Position numbers and translations under genes: made by a program
Origin: Plicaturopsis crispa FD-325 SS-3
Taxonomy: Eukaryota; Basidiomycota; Agaricomycetes; Amylocorticiales; Amylocorticiaceae
Assembly: GCA_000827205.1 (NCBI GenBank)
Contig: KN832555.1
Location: 980,893 to 1,044,892 of the forward strand
Direction of reading: 5' to 3'
Length of the DNA: 64,000 bases
Notes under the pieces: generated by a model
Told to the model about the DNA's origin: nothing
The model's input: only the letters and a program-made list of their open reading frames with translations
Database searches by the model: none
Shown here: one piece after another, positions 41,937-53,112 of the stretch
Numbering within the stretch: position 1 is the first letter of the stretch
Layout: each line of letters starts with the position of its first letter

Positions 41937-44190
41937 TCAGTCGAAGTCGCAAGACGAAGGCGTGCTGCCAAGTGACGCGGACGACCAGCTCGACCCAGCT
42001 GCCGATCGGGCCTCGCCAGACAGTGCCGAAGGTGTATTCCTAGGCGTGGGCTTTTGCTGTTCTCCTGTCATGGATGCACCGAGGCTCGCTACCAAGATCC
42101 TAAGGGCCTCAAGCTGTGCATTAATGTCCATTTGCTGCTTGGCTGTATGCGGGGCGGTAGCGATGGCTACCGCTGGACCAGGAGAGGCCTGCATGTCAGG
42201 CTTGCTTCCATGGGAGATAGGCGTAGAACCTGCGGGCTGCGTAGAATAAGGCGTTGCACCCGGAAGGGCTGCAAGAGAGGTAGGCGTCGCAATAGCACTG
42301 GTAGCAAGATGTCTAGGAAGGTCGGGTGCCACCACACCGGCAAGTGGAGGGGGAGGAGCCCGCTATCACAGAGTTCACTTTAACAGTCGATCGCTACCAG
42401 TCAAGTCAGAATTTGACACGCACTATGATGTCTTCAGTATGTCGGACTCTCACAAAGCTGTGAGCGCCGTGGATACGTGGGCTACATGAATATATAGATC
42501 AATACTGTGCTCGTGACCGTGTAGAATTTGAAAAAGGAGCGTACTAGAAACAAGAAGAGCAAGTGTTGAAACCCGGACAGCTGAGACATTTCTGTGCAGT
42601 GACAGTCAGTCGAGCTCTGATCATGTAGAACTTGGGTGAGAGGAATCATAGAACGCACATAACGATCCCCTTGTATTTCCGACCGGCACATGTTGCATAC
42701 AGCGCGATGCATATCCGTGTCCGCTGTTTCCATTGCATGCCCGTTACGCCCTGCAAAGCTCCGTGTAGCATCGCCACCGTCCTGGGAGACCGCTGACGGC
42801 CGCATACTTATCTCCTCAAACTTTGGGTGGGGAGTCGAGCGTCGCATGTTGTGCAGCTTTAATGCTCCCCCGTTGTTGCAGCTGTAGCACACCTTGAATC
42901 CAGGACATCTCGGGCATGCGTAGCACACTGATTTAAGCGGTAGGCTGCAGAGATTACAGCTTAGGTCTGCGTCCACAACGGAACGTGCGTGGCCACGTTC
43001 CGGAGCCGATCTGTCGCGAATCGAGGGTGGGGCAGGATACAGCTCATAGTTTGATGTAGCGCGCCCTGCTATAGTGGAACTTGGAGCCCATTGGGAGGTT
43101 GGGGGATCGACCACGTACGCAAAGCCTGAAGGTGCACCAGGCCCTGTGGCCTCCGATGCATCGCCCAAAGCCCAAGAAGAACCAGGAGGTAGGTAACAGC
43201 CTTCCTTGTTATCGCCAAATGTCTGTGAAATGGGGTACTGGGAGCGTTCGGCTGTGTCGTGTCCAGACCTCGAGGTCCTAAACGTGTTGTGTATCGCGCT
43301 CCTGAAGTTATCGTCGCCCCCGAATGGAGCCTGAGGTGTTTTCACCAATGGTGGGAGGGGGTGTGGTACGTCTGGGAGCCCGTTATGAAGCGCGTTCCTG
43401 CCCGTCGTTCCGAACGCCTTGTCTAGCGTTGTCTCGAGGCTTGCCATGAACCCTGTAATGAGAGCCTGGACCTCCGCCTTCGCGGTGGAGACGTCACAGC
43501 ACGGTTTCTGAAGCGACTGCTGCGATGAGGGTACCTGGGACGATTCTTCCGCATTGGTTGGAGTCTCGGGACGCGTGGGCGCCGTTACCTTCGACGTGAA
43601 TGCAAGCAGTCTGAAAAGGGCAAGTCGGAAATCGTGAACTGCGGGTGAGTCCGCGCTAGACGACGAGATAAGGCCACTCGCGTCGATGGAAATGTTGATT
43701 GTCGGAACAGCCGGCGGCGCCTCGTTCTGAGGGGGTGTCATTGGCGCTGCTTCGCCGTGTGTGAGCGGTGCATTGTCGGTGATCACCGCAGCGTTGCATT
43801 TTGAGCAAACACTGTCATCGAGAGCCGTCTCCTTATCGTTCAGCACGAACTTGAGCAGCATGCCGGGGTAGCGCTTATCGAGGTATGACTTCAGAACCCC
43901 TGCATAATCTTCTGCGTTGTGGACCTCGCCGGCAAGTGGGTAAACATCGCTTGGATTCAGGCCGGGCCCTATTTCGACGGCGGAGAGAAAAAACGCGTTT
44001 GATTTGATAACAGACCCGAGGATAGGTGAAGCCTGTGCATAGAAAACGCGTCGAGTGCATTGCGACAACGTCTGCCGCTTTTCGGACTCACTGCTAAAAC
44101 ATCAAGCAGCTCTTCGTATGTCGGCAGGCCGTCGTACGGCAGGATGAACCTGTGCGTCCTGCCGTGATACGTCGGTTTTACATAGAACAT
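41937..44190 (-). CDS. Short NBR1-like paralogue: PB1 and two ZZ fingers, no four-Trp domain
   Basis: The ATG at 44188-44190 opens MFYVKPTYHGRTHRFILPYD and splices to ASPILGSVIKSNAFFLSAVE. GEVHNAEDYAGVLKSYLDKR and MLLKFVLNDKETALDD finish the PB1-like part. The linker carries CCDVSTAKAEVQALITGFMA (43.43-43.5 kb). ZZ 1 is SCNLCSLPLKSVCYAC; ZZ 2 is CNMCRSEIQGDRY spliced to KCLSCPGFNTCSSCF and then HGAHSFVRVRHTEDII. The last exon has MDINAQLEALRILVASLGAS and ends SLGSTPSSCDFD at 41937. About 665 residues. It lacks the RS tract, one or two fingers, the four-Trp domain and the shared tail. The exon layout matches paralogues 1 and 2, so it is a shortened or early-branching copy. Function is unknown; PB1 could let it pair with the other two. 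Confidence 0.78.
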
Positions 44191-44441
44191 GGTGATTAGG
44201 TTTTTGAAATTTTGTCGTCTGTCGTCTGGACAAGACCGGCGAGTCGAAGAAAAGTCGAAGGAAAGCCGAGAGCAAGCCGCGGCGTCGAATCTCCACGTGG
44301 AATTAATCTTGGTTCGGCCTCGGTCGGGGCACTTTTCAGGCGCGGCGGCAAATGTAGCGGCTGAACGCGAACTTGTAGATAAAGATTCAAAACTTATATA
44401 GCTCTGCTAGGTCCTGCTAACTTTTCTACAACGACAGCAAC
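44191..44441. promoter_or_regulatory. Divergent promoter, NBR1-like paralogue 3 / F-box protein
   Basis: A 251-base region separates the two ATGs. A TTATATA element at 44394-44400 lies about 45 bases before the F-box ATG. Confidence 0.45.
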
Positions 44442-45599
44442 ATGGTCTCCAACAACGCCTGCTTACCGCCCGAACTATGGCTCCAGATATTCCACTGGGC
44501 AACACACGACCCCGAGACACTCGACCATCTCACCTCGTCGTACAAGCCATTCCAATCCATCGCACCTAAAACCCTCGCCGAGAACCTGCGCACCAAGCGC
44601 GTGCTGGTCCTCGTATGTAGAGCTTGGAGGGCATGCGTCCTCAAGATGCTCTACGAAGACCTCCGCGTCGACAGAGGCCAGCAGCATCTGCGCGAAGTGT
44701 TAAAGTCGGCAGACGGTTTCGGAGGATGTGTACGCCGTGCAGAGATACCCTACAGCAGCACCAGCACAGAAACGTACGTTCGACCAGCTCTCGCCCTCCG
44801 CATCCTCGAGCAGTGCCCACACCTTGAGGTGCTGGTCCGCCCAAAGCCCGATTACGACCCCGAGCGCCGCTTCGAGTTCGACGCCAACTGCCTACCACTC
44901 CCCTCCGTCAAACGCCTCGAGTGGTGGCAGTATGATACTGCTACGCGTACCGGCGGCATTAACTCCCTCCGCGACGTGCTGCTCTGCACCCCCAATCTCC
45001 AGTACCTCATCGTCGGTGGCGATCTGGGCTGGCCAGGCCTCATGAGCGGCAAGGCCACAGTCGCACTCCCCGCGCTACACACCATCCGCTTCCAGCGCAC
45101 GACGCCCATATTCCTCCGCCGCATCTCGCAGTGGACGCTCCCCGCGCTCACGCACGTCGTCTTTGACACCCCCGTCGCCATCGAGCACGGCACGATGCAG
45201 CTCTTCTGGGAGACGTTCGGCGCGCAGCTGCGCACCGTGGAGTTCGGCAAGAGCCTACGGTTCAGCGTTGAGGACCAGCTCACGCCGATGCTGCAGCTGT
45301 GTCCGCAGCTTGAGACCGTCAACTATCATGTCTACTTCGCCTGCCCCGAGCCCGCGCTTACCCAGCCGCACGCCACGCTCTCGGCCGTTGGGCTGCATGC
45401 AGACGGGAACCCGTTCGGAGGCGAGGATTGGGAGTGCATGCAAAAGCAATTCTCGTTCCTCTGTGGCGATGCTTTCCCCGCGCTGAAGAAGATCACCCTA
45501 TACGGCCAGTGGAAGTTTGCGGAAGCGCATATTTCAGAGCTTGTGGCAGACTTTACGCGGCGCGGACGCGCGATCGAGTTGGCGCCTTCGTTATTCTAA
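44442..45599 (+). CDS. F-box protein
   Basis: A single 385-codon exon starts at ATG 44442. The N-terminus, LPPELWLQIFHWATH, is an F-box opening; the helix LVLVCRAWRACVLKMLYEDL closes it. F-box proteins bind Skp1 in SCF ubiquitin ligases and choose substrates. The rest shows leucine-spaced segments (LRILEQCPHLEVLVRP, LLCTPNLQYLIVGGDL, MLQLCPQLETVNYHVY) that look like degenerate leucine-rich repeats. Mushroom genomes hold hundreds of such genes, so no substrate can be guessed. The gene appears intact. Confidence 0.83.
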   Translation: MVSNNACLPPELWLQIFHWATHDPETLDHLTSSYKPFQSIAPKTLAENLRTKRVLVLVCRAWRACVLKMLYEDLRVDRGQQHLREVLKSADGFGGCVRRAEIPYSSTSTETYVRPALALRILEQCPHLEVLVRPKPDYDPERRFEFDANCLPLPSVKRLEWWQYDTATRTGGINSLRDVLLCTPNLQYLIVGGDLGWPGLMSGKATVALPALHTIRFQRTTPIFLRRISQWTLPALTHVVFDTPVAIEHGTMQLFWETFGAQLRTVEFGKSLRFSVEDQLTPMLQLCPQLETVNYHVYFACPEPALTQPHATLSAVGLHADGNPFGGEDWECMQKQFSFLCGDAFPALKKITLYGQWKFAEAHISELVADFTRRGRAIELAPSLF

Positions 45600-46175
45600 A
45601 TTCTAGTGGTCTGGTACGCCGTTTCATAGAGGTTAGTGCTCATACTCTTAGTTACTCGGCGTTCGCTCACCTCTCATAGGTTCTTCGCTTTGCTCACTTC
45701 TCCGTTATTCACTATGCCTACTAGATGTCGACCCTGATACGTGATCCCGCAGTTCCTTCAAGTCGTTGTGCCATGATGCTTAATTCGTTTGTAAAGTACC
45801 TTCTAATAAATACTAGACAATTCTGTTCCTCGAGCTTTACTTCACGCAAATTTACAGCTCGTCAAATCTTCAGCAACTTTTCGCGTAGAGTACTTATGAG
45901 CAGTCGTGCATACAGGCCCCTTCAAATCCCAATGACCAAGTGGCGTTTGTTTGTCTTGGCACCAGAGAACCAAACAACGCCTACGGGTCGACCGTCTCAG
46001 TCTGGGATCTTGAACTTGGACCTCCATCATCAACTTGATCTTCTCACCTGCTTGAACAAAATCTGGCAGAAATCCACGTCTGTGCTGGGAAGACTACAGC
46101 AGTATCAGGTATGGCTCTACAAGTCGTTCGGGATTTTCGATGCTTTAACATCGACATAGCAGGTGGCACGGCATC
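45600..46175. other. Intergenic between two F-box genes
   Basis: A plus-strand frame of 144 codons (from 45725) lacks conserved content and ends just before the next gene. I regard it as the 3' UTR of one gene and the leader of the next. Confidence 0.5.
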
Positions 46176-47315
46176 ATGGCATCGCCCTTGCCACCGGAGC
46201 TTATCGATTGCATTCTTGATTACATACGTGTCCCCAAATCGCACTCCTACTACTCTCATCCCAAGAGCAAATTTTACCCCTTCCTCTTCATCAACAAGCT
46301 ATGGCACGATGTAACAGAGCGCCGTCTCTATCATTCTGTCTGTGTAAACGACCCGAAATCGGCTTCATCGCTCTGTTCGACGCTGACGGACTCGCGGCGG
46401 ATCGCATCTTATGTCCGAGCGCTCTGCTTTGGAACCAGATTCCTCGATTTCGACGAGAGTACAGACCACATCGCGATCCTCCGTCTCTGTCCCAACGCCG
46501 ACACCATCCAGATCTTCGGATACAACGAAGACACTATACCAGAGTTCTGGGCTGCTCTGGCTTCGAAATCTCCCACTGTGCTCGCGATTGGGCGACACGG
46601 CACAGGCAAAATAACAGGGCTCCGGTTGTGCACTACAACAAAGATGTTACGGATGATGGGGTTGTGGACACGTTTGAGGAAACTGGACATCCAGTGTGCG
46701 GCGCTGGGTGGCGGGTACGAGGACACCGCTGGATTAGATCTTTTGCCTGAAGGATGCCTCCCCGAGTTGCGCACCGTCAACTTTGGCGGCGGAGTGCCCT
46801 TCCGCGACGCTCATCTCACCGCTCTCGCGAAAATGGCACCCTCGCTCCAGGAACTAGCAATGCCGCTCGACAAACAAAACTCTGTTAGCGACGCGGCTCT
46901 GTTCTCGAGCCTTCGTCGATGGGCTCGAACCCTCCGGTCGTTGTCGCTGACTCGATACTGCAGCGTGAGATCCGTCGCCGTGCGCTCGTCTCAGTGGGAA
47001 GAGAGCCTGCAGGACGTGTTGCCGCTAATGGTGAACTTGGAGTACCTCCTGGTATATGCAGACCTGTTCAGCATATCGTCCCTCGCGAGATGCGGCCCCA
47101 AGCTGCGCAGTCTCGGCTACTATGAAATACGCACGCGCGCCGAACTGGACGACTTCACGCGCCATCTTCGAGACACCTCATTCTTGCCCAATCTCCGAAA
47201 ATTGTGGGTCAACAGTACCTCGCGCCGCGTCGATCTTGCGTCAGGACGAGGCGAACTCAAGCTCTGGCATACTTGTTATTCCCGAGGCATTATCATGGAT
47301 CACACATGGGTGTAG
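46176..47315 (+). CDS. F-box protein, second copy type
   Basis: One 379-codon exon starts at ATG 46176. PLPPELIDCILDYIRV begins an F-box-like helix and FLFINKLWHDVTERRLYHSV completes it. Leucine-rich segments follow (ILRLCPNADTIQIFGYNE, GLWTRLRKLDIQCAALGG, MVNLEYLLVYADLFSISS). The sequence is not a recent copy of the first F-box protein; the shared feature is layout, not identity. The substrate is unknown. The TAG stop is at 47313-47315 after IIMDHTWV. Confidence 0.83.
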   Translation: MASPLPPELIDCILDYIRVPKSHSYYSHPKSKFYPFLFINKLWHDVTERRLYHSVCVNDPKSASSLCSTLTDSRRIASYVRALCFGTRFLDFDESTDHIAILRLCPNADTIQIFGYNEDTIPEFWAALASKSPTVLAIGRHGTGKITGLRLCTTTKMLRMMGLWTRLRKLDIQCAALGGGYEDTAGLDLLPEGCLPELRTVNFGGGVPFRDAHLTALAKMAPSLQELAMPLDKQNSVSDAALFSSLRRWARTLRSLSLTRYCSVRSVAVRSSQWEESLQDVLPLMVNLEYLLVYADLFSISSLARCGPKLRSLGYYEIRTRAELDDFTRHLRDTSFLPNLRKLWVNSTSRRVDLASGRGELKLWHTCYSRGIIMDHTWV

Positions 47316-47653
47316 CCATGATAACAGCGGCATGACTCGCCATGGATAGCATCGCGCCTGTACACGTTCGCACAACTTGTAGTGCGGCCAAACAAAGAAG
47401 ATCTTGGGCGGAATGTTCGATGACAATGTATACGTAGTGTTACTTGCTGCCTGCTTCGATGCCTTCCCCCGTGTACAGATGCCTCTCAAATGTACTTGTG
47501 TGCCCCACGGTAAACTAGCCTTACTGTACTCCTCTACATTACGACAGCCGAAGCAGCTGCAATAGTATCACAGGCAGTTCTTGGAACGGTCAACAGGTAC
47601 TAAACGAATAGATGATACGTTACTTTTGGGGTCGTACATTCTCTCAAAATACA
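47316..47653. other. Convergent 3' flanks
   Basis: The gap lies between the second F-box gene and UTP13, whose 3' ends face each other. Nothing else is seen. Confidence 0.5.
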
Positions 47654-50506
47654 TCAGACCTCCACCATCTCCACATCGCCGTCTAAGCCGTCCACCTCTC
47701 CATCGATGAACATCCCATCATCCATCTCCGCGAGCACATAATCCACCACGTAGCTCTCCTGCACAAGTCTCTCCATCCGCGCTAGGTGACGTTCCGTATA
47801 CGGGATCAGCGCGTCGACAAGCTCCTTCGCTCCGCCTCCGCTGGTCTTTCCTACCTGGCGTGTTTCTGCCTCGTCGCCGTCAATCTGATCATTATTGACG
47901 TCTGAGGCAGAGATGGCAGCAAGCACATCCTCCGCACGCCGGAGCTTCAAGATGGCGTGCAGCACGCGCTGAGCGACACCACTCGTGCGTGCGCTGGCGT
48001 TCCATGCCCGAACGTACCGCAGGAGCTGTGCGAGGGATGCATGTGGGAGAGTGCGAAGAACAGTGTCGACAGCTGCGTGTCCTGTAAGCGATTCCTGATG
48101 GGCGGGTGATGTTGACGGGGAAGATTCAGGCGATGGGGAAGGGGGTGCCGTATGTATGGATGTGAATAGAGAAAGCAGGCGCCCAGGTTGTGCCATGGCA
48201 AGCGCGAGCTCTATTGCCCGCCGGTAGTCGTGCAGCGCTAGATAGTTGGTGAAGTCTTGTTCTCTGCGATCACGAAGGACATCGATAAGTCCGGAGAAAA
48301 GAGCGTAGTGAGTTCGGTTGAAACAACACGTACTTTAATGCGCTCTCTGCGCGCTTGTTCTCTCGCTCCACCTCACGCTCCTCCGTACAATCCTCCCACA
48401 TATTGACAACAGAATCTGCAGCGCCCGAGACAATAGTCCGCCCATCGGCACTCACCGCTAATGCCCAGACCTTTGTAGGTGATTTGTATAAGTAGAATGA
48501 ACACGACGGAAAGAGTTCAGCTACTGACCTTATCCTCATGTCCGTCCAACGTACATACGCACTCCTCAGTCCGCATGTCCCACAACTTCACCAGCCCATC
48601 GCTCCCACTGCTCACCAGCTGCTCCTGCTGCTGTCCTTTTCCAACCCCATCATGTTGCCCTCCCAGGAAGTCAACGCGCAGCACCGAGTTGGTGTGTCCC
48701 TCAAATGTACCGACGCATGCAAAATCGTCGACTCCCCATAGTTTGACTGTGCGATCTGCACTCCCTGTAGCCAGTACCCGAGAGCCGCGAGCAAATTTGG
48801 CGCTCCACACCCCACGCTTGTGGCCCTTGCACACACCCAGCAGACGGAGCCCCGCGTCCGCGACGGCAAATATTTTCGCCGTGCGGTCCTGCGAGGCGGA
48901 CGCCAGGAGCGCAGACGTCGGCGCGAGCGCGAGCGCATTGATATCCTTCTCGTGCGCCCGCTGTGTCGTCAGACTCCGGCACTTCGCGACCTGGCCGTTG
49001 TGCACGGACGGGAGCTCCCACATCTTGATCGTGCGGTCCTGGCTGCCCGTGAATACGCACCGGTCAGAGACAGCAAGCGCGCCGATGCTCTCCGCGTGCC
49101 CCTCGCATACGCCGACACATCCCCAAGCGCCGTCATCAGCTTGTGACCATATGCGCGCTGAGCGATCCTTGCTCCCGGAGACGAGCATCCGTCCGGAGGC
49201 ACTGGCGGCGAGACATAGCACGATGCCAGTGTGGCCTCGTAGCAGACGCGCATCACGCGTTGCGGTGGTGTATACGCGTATTAAGGAAGAGTTGGTAGCG
49301 AGTGCGAGGTAAGCGGATGAGAGAAATGTAGCATCAACAATTTCGTCGTTGAATCCAACGAGCTGTCGTGTAAGGGTATGAGTAGTGGCAGAGTGGAAGA
49401 GGATGTTCTGGTCGGCGTGGACGGATATGATCGTGGCTGTAGAAGGGATGTACCTGCGCTTGCGTTAGAAAAGCGTAGAAACCATATAGCTGAAGTGCAT
49501 ACATAGCGCTGACTATCTGCTTTCCCTCCTCTTCGTCTTCGTTAAGCGCTTCTTCTGGCTCGTGCCCAAGTGTTGATACGACATCTCCAGATCGGGCGTC
49601 CCATATTCTAACGACACCTTTCGAGCCTGCAGTGAAGAATCGCAGAGCCTCTTCCTCTAGAAGACCGACCGCCTCGACGCGCTCAAGGATAGGTATTGTT
49701 TTTGCCAGTGTCACAGTACCTTTCCCTTTCTTTCCCTCGGGTAAAGAGGACAAGTCCCATACGAGCACCACCGAATCACGTCCACCGGAAATAAGCCATC
49801 GGCCGTCCTTGGATACCGAGAGACCGCGGGGAACAGACACATGACCCTCAAGGACGGCCTCTGGCTTTGAGGAGCCCGCAAGGTCGAATATTCGCACTCT
49901 CGTATCGACACTTGCAGTGATCAATTGCATCTTGCGGCCGGCACGTGGGACTGCCTCGAAATGGGCGGGGTAATTGAATGCCAGTGCACTCACGACACCG
50001 CCATGGCCTTTGAAAGCATGAGTTGCGTGGGGCGGGCCATGGATGCGGAATACCTTTGCTACGCCGTCTGCGGAGCCGGATGCGAGGTATGTGGACGAGG
50101 GGTCTGCTGTGCAGGTGTGCACGGGTGCGTCGTGCGCTCGTGCGAGCACGTGTGTCGGGTGTATGCGGTTGGAGGGGGTGGAGGGGATGGGATAAATGCG
50201 AAGAGCGAGTGCTGAGGTGAAGAGGAGGAGCTGGGATCCGTCGGGGGTGACACACATGGCTGTGATGGCCTGGGTATCGCCCACAAACCGACCCAATTCC
50301 ACACCAGTATCGACCTCTGTCAATAGGATTTCGTCTTCTATGCACGTAACTATTCTTGTGCCATCTGGTGTGAGCGCGACGGGTCCTCCGGTGTGCAGCG
50401 GTCCAATTGTATGCGCCTTCTTGAAGCTGTGCCCTGTGGGTAAGATCTATACTCCTCAGTGAGAAAAGAGAGACACTCACGCGGTTTTTAGTTTCGAGGA
50501 CGACAT
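47654..50506 (-). CDS. UTP13: U3 snoRNP WD40 protein UTP13 (TBL3)
   Basis: UTP13 belongs to the UTP-B subcomplex of the small-subunit processome, which matures 18S rRNA in the nucleolus. The ATG at 50504-50506 gives MSSSKLKTA; after an intron come GGPVALTPDGTRIVTCIEDE and two WD40 propellers. Clear repeats include LASGSADGVAKVF, LISGGRDSVVLVWDLSSLPE, FFTAGSKGVVRIWDARSGDV, LVSGSKDRSARIW, VFTGSQDRTIKMWELP, LASASQDRTAKIFAV, LATGSADRTVKLWGVDDF, VSSGSDGLVKLWDMR and IVSGAADSVVNMWED. The C-terminal UTP13 domain has QDFTNYLALHDYRRAIELAL and AMAQPGRLLSLFTSIH, then an acidic tail ending DVEMVEV at 47654. About 875 residues against 817 in yeast. Four introns are visible. Confidence 0.94.
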
Positions 50507-51758
50507 TGCAACGCGTAGAGTCAGCAGGAGACGGTGTATAAAATCTCTGCACTCCCGGGACAACGTCTAACTCGAGACCTAGAGGCTGGTAGTAGATCCA
50601 TCGACCGTGAGACCACCAAACCAAACATATAACTTCCCTACGCACCTCTTTCTCCTGTAGAGTGCTTGACGCTACGCTTCGACTAGAGTTAAGGAGAAAA
50701 ACAAAATGGGCTTGAGCTCGAGCTGCAGCGATGAAAACCTGCATGCACAAATCGGGACTCAAAAGCCCCTGTGTTGCGATCGGTAGCAACTTACTCAGTG
50801 GTCGATGATTTCCTCCTTGCACATCTCCTCCTACTCACTGGCTACTCCTCCTTCAAATTCTTGTTGCTGCGGCTGAAAACATCTTATTTTACTGCTACTG
50901 CTTTGTGAACCTCAAACCGATCCTACTGAAACCGCACACAAAATGGTTGCTTGGAGCTTCCTGACTTAGAAGCCAGTCGCAGTGCGCATCGCAGTGTCAA
51001 TGCCGCAAGCATGACACGGCGACAAAGAAAACGACCACTAGTATCGCTTGTAGGAAGGCAGGGTATCATGCGTGGGAACATATGGGTAGAGCAGAATGGC
51101 GATGGTGAGCTCCAGAGTTCAATTCGATACCAAGCATTGATGTTGCCCTCTTCGCTACGTACCGTCGCGCACACATGCGGGACCGTCCGGTTCTCTCGCG
51201 CTCGCATGCATCGCTGCACGTAACGAGAGCATTCGGGCAATCATCTGTCCGTGGGCATTGGGTAGCGCAAGTGATTGGCCAAACAGCGATGCGGCAGGGT
51301 CATTCGCGTCTTAGCCCGCTCGTTAGACTTGCGCGCTACCGAATCCATCATCATCATCAGCGGCAGGGTCAAAATATCGGTGAGCAGCAGACACTCCAGA
51401 TTCGCAGATATTACATGTCTCCATAATGGTAGTGTGATTATACAAACCGTTCGTAGTGCATTTATACAATTCACCTTTATCGATATCCATGGCCTATACA
51501 TTCCACCAGTCTTCCGCGCTCCTCCTCGGGTCATGAACTTTGTCGGACCGTCTTATCGCTTTTGCGATGGCTAGAGCATAGCTTGCTCCATACTTGCGTG
51601 CAAGTGAGCACGAGCAGGTTCCAATGCGCACTTGATCATCCTGCAGGATCGATTCGTCAGTGATCGTAATCGCATCGAGGCAGACATGCGCTCACCTGCA
51701 CGCTTTCCTAATTTCCAGTTTCTCCTGACGTTCGCCCTCATCCTGTCCAAGCCCACTT
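50507..51758. other. Intergenic, no supported gene
   Basis: This 1.25-kb gap lies between the UTP13 start and the forkhead 3' end. Frames of 90-105 codons on both strands overlap each other and show no domain or splice pattern. A short CAT run lies near 51.35 kb. Confidence 0.5.
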
Positions 51759-53112
51759 TCAATCACTGCAACTACTGATGCTCCCGCTCAAACTCCTGCT
51801 CATACTCAAGCTCCTCCCCCTGCGCCTCAACTCCTCCTCAACCTCTCTGCGCCGTCTTTCTGCATCCATCGCTGCACGCTCTGCTTCCCGTCGCTTTCGC
51901 GACTCCTCCTCTAGCATGGCCTCTGCGGCGCGCAGTGCCGCTTTCGCTCGCGACGCCTCGGCCTGTACCGCCGCGAGTTGGTCGCTCACTCGCATCGATG
52001 CCCCCGCCGCGTCGGACGTCTGACGCTTGAGGCCCTCGATCTCGATACGCAGCCGGTCGATTGTCTCGTACGGGCTGCCCCCACTGCCCCCTCTCCCGCG
52101 GCCGCTGCCACCACCATCCTGGCGAGTGCTGGGCCCCGCCCCGTGGCTGACATTGCTCCCACCATCAACACGCCCCGGTATGAATCGCCAGACTGTGCTC
52201 GATCCGGGCTGTGATTGTGGTTGTGGCTGCGTGCGTGATATCGACATCGTGTGCTGGAATGGATACACCATATCCTCTTCGCTCTCAAAGTCGTCGTCGT
52301 CCAGTCCTTGCCCATCGTCCATCATGAGCATCTCGGTGTCCGACTCCTCCCCGTCGATGTCGTGGCCTGCACGCAGTGCGGAGATCTGGCACGCACGCAC
52401 GCGCGGATTGAGCGGGCGCATGTGCGACATGCCGTTCACAGAATGCGCATCGTCGCTCTCGTACGGATGCAGTGGCGGCGAGGGCGAGGGTGGCTCAGGA
52501 CGTGCGGGCAGCCGGAGCTGTAGTCGCGGTGGGGTATGTGTGTGCATTTCCGCTGGCTCGCTCTCGGCTGCGACGGCTTTGCGTGGGCGTCCGCGTTTCT
52601 TGGCGGGCGCTGCTGCGGAGTCATCGTCGTTCGCATCGCGCGTCGTGCGGCCGCGCTTTCGTGGGCGCTTGGTTCCGGGTGGCGCCTCCAGGTTGACGGT
52701 CCAGTACGAGCCGAAACCGGGGTCTGTCACTGGCCGCGGCTGGCGCTCGAACAGCCTGTTCAGCGATAGATGATGTCGTACCGATTGCTGCGAGCATGTC
52801 AGTATAACAATAACGAATATGACACAAACAAAGGAGGAGTGCACGGAATGCAAAGAAAGATATGATGAAAGGGTGAACTCGACGTACTTTCCATGTTGGC
52901 CCCGCTGTCTTGTAATAAGGGTACTTGTCCTCCATGGCCGCGTATATCTCCCTAATCGTAAGGCGCTTCTTTGGGCTCCCGAGGATGGCGCAGCGTAATA
53001 TTACAGGAAGCGTGTGTTGCGGGCGGCCCTCCGCGTCGGGGAGGCAGTCAAGGGTGTCTGGGCAATCTGGATGGGGCGCGTGTTCGACATTGGTGCTCGT
53101 CTTGCCACTCAT
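51759..53112 (-). CDS. Forkhead transcription factor
   Basis: The ATG at 53110-53112 opens MSGKTSTNVEHAPHPDCPDT. The forkhead domain (residues about 25-95) reads LPVILRCAILGSPKKRLTIR, EIYAAMEDKYPYYKTAGPTW and, after one intron, KQSVRHHLSLNRLFERQPRP then GSYWTVNLEAP. The WKxSVRHxLSxNxxF recognition helix and the GxYW wing are kept. Basic stretches follow (TKRPRKRGRTTRD; an AT-hook-like KKRGRPRKAV), then an acidic region, and a final coiled coil (AAVQAEASRAKAALRAAEAM onward). The intron falls inside the DNA-binding domain. About 410 residues. Targets are not predictable; fungal relatives act in cell cycle and morphogenesis. Confidence 0.9.

Noticed and set aside
52027-52773. Plus-strand 248-codon frame
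   Set aside because: Antisense shadow of the GC-rich forkhead gene.
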